From an uncultured Eubacteriales bacterium (GTDB taxonomy: Bacteria; Bacillota_I; Bacilli_A; RF39; UBA660), in contig ONWZ01000076.1 in assembly GCA_900321645.1 (NCBI GenBank), positions 1-6,424 of the forward strand: 6,424 nucleotides of DNA, written 5' to 3'. Of the stretch, positions 1-3,995 are shown in pieces; the stretch's first letter is position 1, and each line of letters begins with the position of its first letter. Under the pieces are notes generated by a model that was not told where the DNA came from, made no database searches, and saw only the letters and a program-made list of their open reading frames with translations. A program made the position numbers and the translations under genes.

Positions 1-636
1 AAAATAATTATTAGTGCACTCTTAATATTCTTACTATGTAGTTGTGCTAGTCAAAAATTACCTAAACCAGAATTATCGGAAGGACTTCGCGGTGAATTAG
101 GAATCGATAAAAATATCAATGAAGAAACAATTGATAAATATTTAGGGAGAGACGATAGTGTCTACTACGACATGCGTATGTTAATAGATACTGCCCATTA
201 TGAAAATATCGGCGGTGATTCTTATTTGTCAGGCTTTGTCAAAGGCTTTGAAGTATTACCATATCCATATTTAGCTGAAGTAACAGGTTTACCTGAAGAA
301 GTGGGCACCCCTTATACTGGTAAGACCCTATATCATCTTGAAGATGGTAAATATGTTGCTAATTATCAAGAATCAAAAAAAATTTTAGAGTATTTCTTTC
401 CTAAAGATAAATATATTTTCTTAATGTGTGGTGGTGGCGGCTATGCCGGTATGACTAAGAAAATGCTCGTATCACTAGGTTGGGATGAAAATAAGATCTA
501 TGATGTTGGTGGTTACTGGTATTATAAAGGCAAGAATAATGTTACCATTAAGAATGAAACGTATGGTGATGTTTCATATGATTTCTGGAAATTAAATTAT
601 CATAATATTGACTTTAATAGCTTACATGAGGTCTAA
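1..636 (+). CDS. Rhodanese-like lipoprotein, 5' end missing
   Basis: The frame is open from base 1, so the initiator Met and probably only a few residues lie outside the window; 211 residues are visible. It opens with a Lys and a hydrophobic run ending in Leu-Cys-Ser-Cys (Cys15 of the visible part), a plausible lipobox, so the mature protein is inferred to be a lipid-anchored extracytoplasmic protein. The rest fits one rhodanese domain: Asp57-x-Arg59 near its start, then Cys143 in a glycine-rich CGGGGYAG loop where the persulfide-carrying cysteine sits, followed by a GW...DVGG segment typical of the domain's end. Rhodaneses transfer sulfane sulfur through that cysteine; the donor and acceptor here are unknown. 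The first in-window ATG (172) falls inside the domain and is not the start. The next gene begins 1 nt after the stop, with its ribosome-binding site inside this gene, so the two are probably translationally coupled. Confidence 0.85.
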   Translation, partial: KIIISALLIFLLCSCASQKLPKPELSEGLRGELGIDKNINEETIDKYLGRDDSVYYDMRMLIDTAHYENIGGDSYLSGFVKGFEVLPYPYLAEVTGLPEEVGTPYTGKTLYHLEDGKYVANYQESKKILEYFFPKDKYIFLMCGGGGYAGMTKKMLVSLGWDENKIYDVGGYWYYKGKNNVTIKNETYGDVSYDFWKLNYHNIDFNSLHEV

Positions 637-637
637 A

Positions 638-1081
638 ATGAAGAAAGTATTATTGGGAATTATTTTAATAATTTTCATTGTCGGTTGTACCCAAGAAAAA
701 TTTGCTTTGACCGATAAATACTATGATAATCCATCTTTTGAAGAAATAAATCAAACTGAGTTAAAAGAATTGGAAAAAAGTAAAGAATCATTTTTAATAA
801 TGGTCTATACGACAGGATGCTTTTCTTGTATGGATTTTGAAAAAGTCTTAAATGACTTTACAACCGAAAATAATTTACAGGTTCTAAGAATTAATATTAC
901 TGATATTAAAAATACCAAATTAGCTAATAAGATTAAATATACTCCTACATTAGTTATTTATCGTGATGGTAAAGTATATCAGTATTTAGACGCTAACTCT
1001 GATAAAGATACCGAATATTATAAAAGTACAACGAATTTAAAAACATGGCTAGATGGGTATATTCTCTTAGAAAATAAATAA
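638..1081 (+). CDS. Thioredoxin-fold lipoprotein with CxxC active site
   Basis: This encodes 147 residues from ATG 638. That start is chosen because GAGG at 628-631 is correctly spaced, and because MKK plus a hydrophobic stretch leads to the lipobox Val-Gly-Cys17; frames opening further upstream would spoil the signal peptide. The mature part has a thioredoxin fold signature: a strand (FLIMVYT), the redox pair Cys61-Phe-Ser-Cys64, and a Thr-Pro103 that matches the cis-proline loop facing the active site, followed by the strand LVIYRDGK. It probably acts outside the membrane on thiols, disulfides or persulfides; reductase versus oxidase direction cannot be read from the sequence. CFSC differs from the CGPC of general thioredoxins. 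Its pairing with the rhodanese-like lipoprotein suggests a shared sulfur or redox task. The gene ends just before a hairpin terminator. Confidence 0.87.
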   Translation: MKKVLLGIILIIFIVGCTQEKFALTDKYYDNPSFEEINQTELKELEKSKESFLIMVYTTGCFSCMDFEKVLNDFTTENNLQVLRINITDIKNTKLANKIKYTPTLVIYRDGKVYQYLDANSDKDTEYYKSTTNLKTWLDGYILLENK

Positions 1082-1086
1082 ATGTA
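1057..1086 (+). promoter_or_regulatory. Weak candidate forespore sigma promoter for sigG
   Basis: GTATA at 1057-1061 fits the -35 class used by sigmaF and sigmaG, and AAATGTA at 1080-1086, 18 bp downstream, partly fits a sigmaG -10 (CATnnTA). The site overlaps the end of the thioredoxin-like gene. Transcription would start near 1093, right at the base of the sigG leader hairpin. A housekeeping-like TATAAT also occurs at 1085-1090 but has no good -35. The match is partial and AT-rich DNA yields chance hits. Confidence 0.25.
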
Positions 1087-1093
1087 TAATTTT

Positions 1094-1133
1094 GATCCTT
1101 TCATCGCAATATAGATGTGAAAGGATCTTTTTT
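1094..1133 (+). terminator. Hairpin plus U6: terminator of the lipoprotein unit and sigG leader hairpin
   Basis: GATCCTTTCA (1094-1103) and TGAAAGGATC (1118-1127) are perfect inverse complements, 10 bp, followed by six T (1128-1133). An alternative inner pairing of CATC (1102-1105) with GATG (1114-1117) can extend the stem with a small bulge. The form is that of a Rho-independent terminator for the upstream two-gene unit. The U tract abuts the sigG ATG at 1134, and the only good ribosome-binding site for sigG, AAAGGA (1120-1125), lies entirely in the 3' arm. The same structure should therefore also hold down sigG translation. Confidence 0.85.
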
Positions 1134-1907
1134 ATGTCAAAATATAAAGTAGATATAGTCGGAGTAAATACGAGTAATCTAAAAGTACTTACGAATGAAG
1201 AAAATATTGCCTTATTTAAAAAAATGCATAATGGTGATGAGTTTGCAAGAGATGATTTAATTAATGGTAACTTAAAATTAGTTTTATCAATCTTAAAAAA
1301 ATTTAATAATAAAGTTGATAATTTAGATGATTTATTTCAAGTAGGATGCTTAGGCTTAGTTAAAGCAATTGATAATTTTGATCCATCTTATAATGTTACC
1401 TTATCGACTTATGCCTGTCCCTTAATTATCGGTGAAATGAAACGATATATTAGAGATAATATATCGTTAAGAATTTCACGAAGTGTTAAAGATTTGGCCT
1501 ATAAAGCAATGAAATTAAAAGAAGAATTATCTGTTCAAAATGGTAAAATGCCTACTGATAAAGAAATTGCTGATATCTTAAATGTTACTGAATATGATAT
1601 TGCCAATGCCATCAATTCCCTAAAAGAACCCGTCAGTATGTATGAACCAATCTATAATGATGGCGGAGACACCATTTATTTATGTGATCAATTATCGTAT
1701 CCCAAAGAAGAATATGATCAGGAGATTAAATTAGCTCTAGAAAAAGCTATGGAAAAATTAAAAGTAAGAGAATTACAAATTTTAAGAGATCGCTTCTTGA
1801 TTGGTAAAACGCAAATGGAAATTGCAGAGGAACTAGGTATCAGTCAAGCTCAAATCTCCAGAATCGAAAAAAATGCTTTAACTAATATCAAAAAATTAAT
1901 TAAGTAG
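1134..1907 (+). CDS. sigG: RNA polymerase sporulation sigma factor SigG
   Basis: This encodes 257 residues, against about 260 for Bacillus subtilis sigmaG. The N-terminus (MSKYKVDIVGVNTSNLKVL) aligns with the family's MSRNKVEICGVDTSKLPVL, which fixes ATG 1134 as the start. Region 2 spans about residues 36-109 with the core-binding and -10 segment (LDDLFQVGCLGLVKAIDNF, LSTYACPLIIGE). Region 3 lies near 113-160, and region 4 ends in a helix-turn-helix (GKTQMEIAEELGISQAQISRIE, about 224-245). Asn44 in INGN matches Asn45 of B. subtilis sigmaG, a residue I recall as needed for inhibition by the anti-sigma factor CsfB. In the family, sigmaG directs late forespore transcription (spore coat-independent protection, germination and SASP genes). 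The ribosome-binding site AAAGGA (1120-1125, 8 nt gap) is buried in a hairpin. sigE does not precede it here, unlike B. subtilis; the upstream neighbours are two lipoproteins. Confidence 0.96.
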   Translation: MSKYKVDIVGVNTSNLKVLTNEENIALFKKMHNGDEFARDDLINGNLKLVLSILKKFNNKVDNLDDLFQVGCLGLVKAIDNFDPSYNVTLSTYACPLIIGEMKRYIRDNISLRISRSVKDLAYKAMKLKEELSVQNGKMPTDKEIADILNVTEYDIANAINSLKEPVSMYEPIYNDGGDTIYLCDQLSYPKEEYDQEIKLALEKAMEKLKVRELQILRDRFLIGKTQMEIAEELGISQAQISRIEKNALTNIKKLIK

Positions 1908-1930
1908 AATATATTTAATTAGGTGATAAG

Positions 1931-2155
1931 ATGAGATTGTCAGATCTTCAACATAAAGAAATTGTCAATATTGTCGATGGTAAAAGAGTGGGTATTATCA
2001 TCGATGTGATTGTTGACGAGAAAGGAAGTATTACCAGTTTAGTTTTAGAAGATAGACGAGGTCGTAAATTTTCTCGTGAAGAATATAACGTTATGTGGAA
2101 TCAAATTGTTAAAATTGGTGATGATATTATTTTAATTGATACGCGAAATAAATAA
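1931..2155 (+). CDS. ylmC: YlmC/YmxH family sporulation protein (PRC-barrel)
   Basis: The 74-residue protein starts at ATG 1931 behind AGGTGAT (1921-1927), 23 nt after sigG, so it is probably co-transcribed with it. The sequence begins MRLSDLQHKEIVNI.DGKRVG and continues as short beta strands (IIIDVIVDEKGSITSLVLEDRR), ending with IVKIGDDIILID. This is the single PRC-barrel pattern of the YlmC/YmxH group, of usual length, with no signal peptide or membrane segment. Members are small cytoplasmic proteins often found beside sigE/sigG in spore formers; their biochemical role is not established. The sigG-ylmC adjacency supports both calls. Use of the symbol ylmC versus ymxH is a family-level choice. 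Confidence 0.88.
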   Translation: MRLSDLQHKEIVNIVDGKRVGIIIDVIVDEKGSITSLVLEDRRGRKFSREEYNVMWNQIVKIGDDIILIDTRNK

Positions 2156-2161
2156 CTAGTT

Positions 2162-2190
2162 TTGTCGAATGACTAGTATTAAATGATTAT
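2162..2190 (+). promoter_or_regulatory. Weak candidate promoter for the small-ORF transcript
   Basis: TTGTCG (2162-2167) and GATTAT (2185-2190) are 17 bp apart, each matching 4 of 6 consensus bases. A start near 2197 would place the first transcribed bases at the 5' arm of the 15-bp inverted repeat. Read-through from sigG-ylmC is equally possible because no convincing terminator follows ylmC; a 6-bp ACTAGT hairpin (2155-2160/2172-2177) has no U tract. Confidence 0.25.
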
Positions 2191-2290
2191 GTATGCTATC
2201 ATCTAATAAAAGTAAAGGAGATAAAAATGCCTGACTATGTTTTATTAGATGATATGATTGATGATATAATCGATGATATATCATACATAA
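2187..2290 (+). promoter_or_regulatory. Structured leader/coding element around a small ORF
   Basis: Two nested inverted repeats are visible. TTATGTATG (2187-2195) is the exact inverse complement of CATACATAA (2282-2290). Inside it, the 15-base arm 2197-2211 (TATCATCTAATAAAA) is the exact inverse complement of 2240-2254. The 28-nt loop of the inner hairpin (2212-2239) carries the Shine-Dalgarno site and start codon of the small ORF. The 5' arm's TATCATC can also pair with two further GATGATA copies (2260-2266, 2272-2278), so alternative folds exist. The pairings are read directly from the bases; a regulatory role is inference. Confidence 0.55.
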
Positions 2291-2328
2291 AATTGAATTC
2301 ACATTTATTTAATGAAAAGGATGATTGA
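2227..2328 (+). CDS. Small acidic protein, 33 residues, unknown function
   Basis: I do not recognise this protein. The case for translation is a near-perfect Shine-Dalgarno site, AAAGGAGAT (2214-2222), with GGAG 6 nt before ATG 2227, an open frame of 33 codons closed by TGA, and a terminator overlapping the stop. It holds nine Asp and one Glu against two Lys. Residues 8-19 are three copies of a four-residue unit, Asp-Asp-hydrophobic-(Ile/Ser), encoded by three 12-nt repeats. If helical, the Asp pairs would line one face and Ile/Met the other, giving an amphipathic acidic helix. There is no signal peptide or long hydrophobic span. It lies just downstream of sigG-ylmC, so a sporulation link is possible but unproven. 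It may instead be a leader peptide or part of a non-coding RNA. Confidence 0.5.
   Translation: MPDYVLLDDMIDDIIDDISYIKLNSHLFNEKDD
2248..2283 (+). repeat. Three tandem 12-nt repeats, GATGATAT core
   Basis: GATGATAT occurs at 2248, 2260 and 2272, exactly 12 nt apart, each followed by four variable bases (GATT, AATC, ATCA). The period is a multiple of three and in frame with the small ORF, giving DDMI, DDII and DDIS. Each copy contains GATGATA, complementary to TATCATC at 2197-2203, so it doubles as an alternative pairing arm. Confidence 0.8.
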
Positions 2329-2349
2329 TTTATCATTCTTTTTATTTTA
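2315..2349 (+). terminator. Rho-independent terminator after the small ORF
   Basis: AAAAGGATGAT (2315-2325) pairs with ATCATTCTTTT (2332-2342) through 11 pairs including one G-U, with a 6-nt loop and a T-rich tail. The stop codon of the small ORF (2326-2328) is in the loop. It would end transcripts from the small ORF or from sigG-ylmC. Confidence 0.75.
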
Positions 2350-2353
2350 TAAT
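2325..2353 (+). promoter_or_regulatory. Candidate housekeeping promoter for rnhB
   Basis: TTGATT (2325-2330, 4 of 6) and a perfect TATAAT (2348-2353) are separated by 17 bp. The -35 lies in the terminator loop of the preceding unit. The start would fall near 2360, giving rnhB a leader of only about 10 nt. Confidence 0.5.
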
Positions 2354-2370
2354 TATATTGATGATAATAT

Positions 2371-2997
2371 ATGAAAGAGATAATTGATAATCATAAATAT
2401 GAAAAAGAATTGAATAAAAAAGGGATAACTTTAATTGCAGGTGTCGATGAAGTAGGGAGAGGGCCATTAATTGGACCAGTTGTGGCGGCAGCAGTCATCT
2501 TACCAGAAGATTATTATTTAGACGGTCTAACTGATTCTAAAAAATTATCCGAGAAAAAAAGAGAATATTTCTATGAAATAATAAAAAAAGACGCCATATC
2601 AATTGGTATCGGCGTTGTTGATGAAAAAAAGATAGATGAAATAAATATCTATGAAGCAACGAAAGTAGCTATGAAACAAGCCATCGATAATTTGAATATT
2701 AAACCAGAACATATCTTAATTGATGCGATGCCCTTAGATTTAAAAATTCCCACGACATCAATTATTAAAGGTGACCTATTAAGCATAACCATATCAGCAG
2801 CTTCCGTTATTGCCAAGGTAACCAGAGATCATATGCTCTATGATATCGATAAAGAATATCCAATGTATGATCTAAAAAATAATAAAGGTTATGGTACCAA
2901 AAAACATATCGAAGCCATCAAAAAATATGGCATTACTAAATATCATCGTTTAAGTTATAAGCCTGTTAGTGATTATAAAGATAAAGTAGTGAGATAA
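2371..2997 (+). CDS. rnhB: Ribonuclease HII
   Basis: This is a 208-residue cytoplasmic endonuclease that cuts the RNA strand of RNA/DNA hybrids and acts 5' of single ribonucleotides in DNA, starting ribonucleotide removal. The metal-binding DEDD set is complete: Asp26 and Glu27 in AGVDEVGRGPLIGPVV, Asp118 in ILIDAMP, and Asp135 in IIKGD, with the 17-residue gap between the last two usual for HII. SAASVIAKVTRD (142-153) and GYGTKKH further support RNase HII rather than HIII, as does the absence of an N-terminal TBP-like domain. ATG 2371 is the first possible start, since a stop lies in frame at 2365-2367, and it keeps the expected short helical N-terminus. No real Shine-Dalgarno site precedes it, and a good promoter sits so close that the mRNA may be nearly leaderless. 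The next gene starts 2 nt after its stop. Confidence 0.97.
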   Translation: MKEIIDNHKYEKELNKKGITLIAGVDEVGRGPLIGPVVAAAVILPEDYYLDGLTDSKKLSEKKREYFYEIIKKDAISIGIGVVDEKKIDEINIYEATKVAMKQAIDNLNIKPEHILIDAMPLDLKIPTTSIIKGDLLSITISAASVIAKVTRDHMLYDIDKEYPMYDLKNNKGYGTKKHIEAIKKYGITKYHRLSYKPVSDYKDKVVR

Positions 2998-2999
2998 TT

Positions 3000-3920
3000 A
3001 TGGAACAAGAAAAATATGAAAATTTTAAAAAATTTATTATTATGGATCATAAAATAAAAAAAGAAATGGTTGATTTAAGACCACCGCTTGAAACGGATGC
3101 CTTAAATAAAGATACCATTCTTAAATATACCGATGATGCTTTTGATAGTTTAAGATATATTATCAGAAGTTTGAAACAGATAATTGAACCATATGATAGC
3201 TTCGGTGCTTTTTCAAGAAAAATTGATGAATTAGCACAAATATGGATAACTAAATTCATTACTTGTAAATTAGATTTAGATAAATTAAGATCATTTTATC
3301 AAGATTTTGTTACCGGTATGAGCGAAGATTTAGTCAGAACAACAAAATCGTCGTTTAGTGCTTATTCATGGCAAAATGATATTTCTAAGCCATTATCACA
3401 ATGTCATACGATTAATGAATTGTTACATGTTATGCATTTTCATGTAATGAACAATGAAAATAATTTACAGTCATTAAATGTTATTGCTGAAAAGAAAGTA
3501 AATCATGAGTATGAACCATTAACACTATATGGGGAAATAAATGAACTGTCTAAAAAAATCTTTGATTCTTTCCCCCAAGAAGTAGATGTTGGTATAACTG
3601 ACATTGTATCATTCGGTAATACTGGTAAAATAATTATGATGATAAGAGATTTAGGCCATGCTCTAACTATTGAAATTGATAATTCCGAAGAAGATATATT
3701 AATTAGCTATTTCATTCCTAAACTATGTAATATAGATATGATTAATAAATTACCTGGTATAAATAAAGTAAAAGAGGGAACTGGAACATTTGATGGAGCA
3801 ACAGGTAGATATGTAACAACCAAAGAAAATCTATGTAGAGATTTGTTTGATTTTCTAAGTAAGGTACCGACTGATTTTGATATTCCAAGGGAAGAATATA
3901 ATTCTACATATATACATTAA
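3000..3920 (+). CDS. Uncharacterised 306-residue cytoplasmic protein
   Basis: I do not recognise this family. ATG 3000 lies 2 nt after the rnhB stop, with a partial Shine-Dalgarno AGTGAG (2988-2993) inside the end of rnhB, so the two form an operon with likely coupled translation; a later ATG at 3042 has no ribosome-binding site. There is no signal peptide or membrane span. The N-terminal half (to about residue 165) is charged and mostly helical in pattern (DDAFDSLRYIIRSLKQIIEPYD, FSRKIDELAQIW). The C-terminal half looks mixed alpha/beta, with strands such as VGITDIVSFG, KIIMMIRD and HALTIEID, then a Gly-rich GTGTFDGATGRYV and a final helix. No catalytic motif stands out. Base composition matches its neighbours, so there is no sign of recent transfer. 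The rnhB linkage alone does not reveal a job. Confidence 0.85.
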   Translation: MEQEKYENFKKFIIMDHKIKKEMVDLRPPLETDALNKDTILKYTDDAFDSLRYIIRSLKQIIEPYDSFGAFSRKIDELAQIWITKFITCKLDLDKLRSFYQDFVTGMSEDLVRTTKSSFSAYSWQNDISKPLSQCHTINELLHVMHFHVMNNENNLQSLNVIAEKKVNHEYEPLTLYGEINELSKKIFDSFPQEVDVGITDIVSFGNTGKIIMMIRDLGHALTIEIDNSEEDILISYFIPKLCNIDMINKLPGINKVKEGTGTFDGATGRYVTTKENLCRDLFDFLSKVPTDFDIPREEYNSTYIH

Positions 3921-3950
3921 AAAAGACATTTTTCTTGTCTTTTTTTTATT
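3919..3950 (+). terminator. Rho-independent terminator of the rnhB operon
   Basis: AAAAAAGACA (3919-3928) pairs perfectly with TGTCTTTTTT (3936-3945) over a 7-nt T-rich loop, followed by more T. The stem begins inside the stop codon of the 306-residue gene. Confidence 0.85.
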
Positions 3951-3963
3951 TTTGTCATATAAT
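3935..3963 (+). promoter_or_regulatory. Candidate housekeeping promoter for typA
   Basis: TTGTCT (3935-3940, 4 of 6) and a perfect TATAAT (3958-3963) are 17 bp apart. The -35 is made of the 3' arm of the upstream terminator. The start near 3970 leaves a leader of about 26 nt that holds the typA ribosome-binding site. Confidence 0.6.
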
Positions 3964-3995
3964 TGTGATTTGTGTGAAAGAAAGTAGGGGAAAAT

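Noticed and set aside
172..174. ATG 172 as the start of the rhodanese-like gene
   Set aside because: The frame is open to base 1 and encodes a signal peptide with a lipobox; starting at 172 would remove it and cut into the rhodanese domain.
608..637. Upstream start for the thioredoxin-like lipoprotein
   Set aside because: It would add residues before the MKK signal peptide and overlap the rhodanese gene; ATG 638 has the right ribosome-binding site spacing.
1092..1133. N-terminal extension of sigG from a TTG at 1092
   Set aside because: The added residues are encoded by the hairpin and U tract and match nothing in SigG, whose N-terminus aligns exactly from ATG 1134.
2155..2177. ACTAGT repeat after ylmC as a terminator
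   Set aside because: The stem is only 6 bp and is followed by ATTAAATG rather than a U tract.
2183..2206. Seven-codon upstream ORF (MIMYAII)
   Set aside because: It has no ribosome-binding site and is short enough to be chance in AT-rich DNA.
2248..2283. CRISPR-like or iteron array
   Set aside because: Only three 12-nt units without spacers, and the period is explained by an in-frame peptide repeat.
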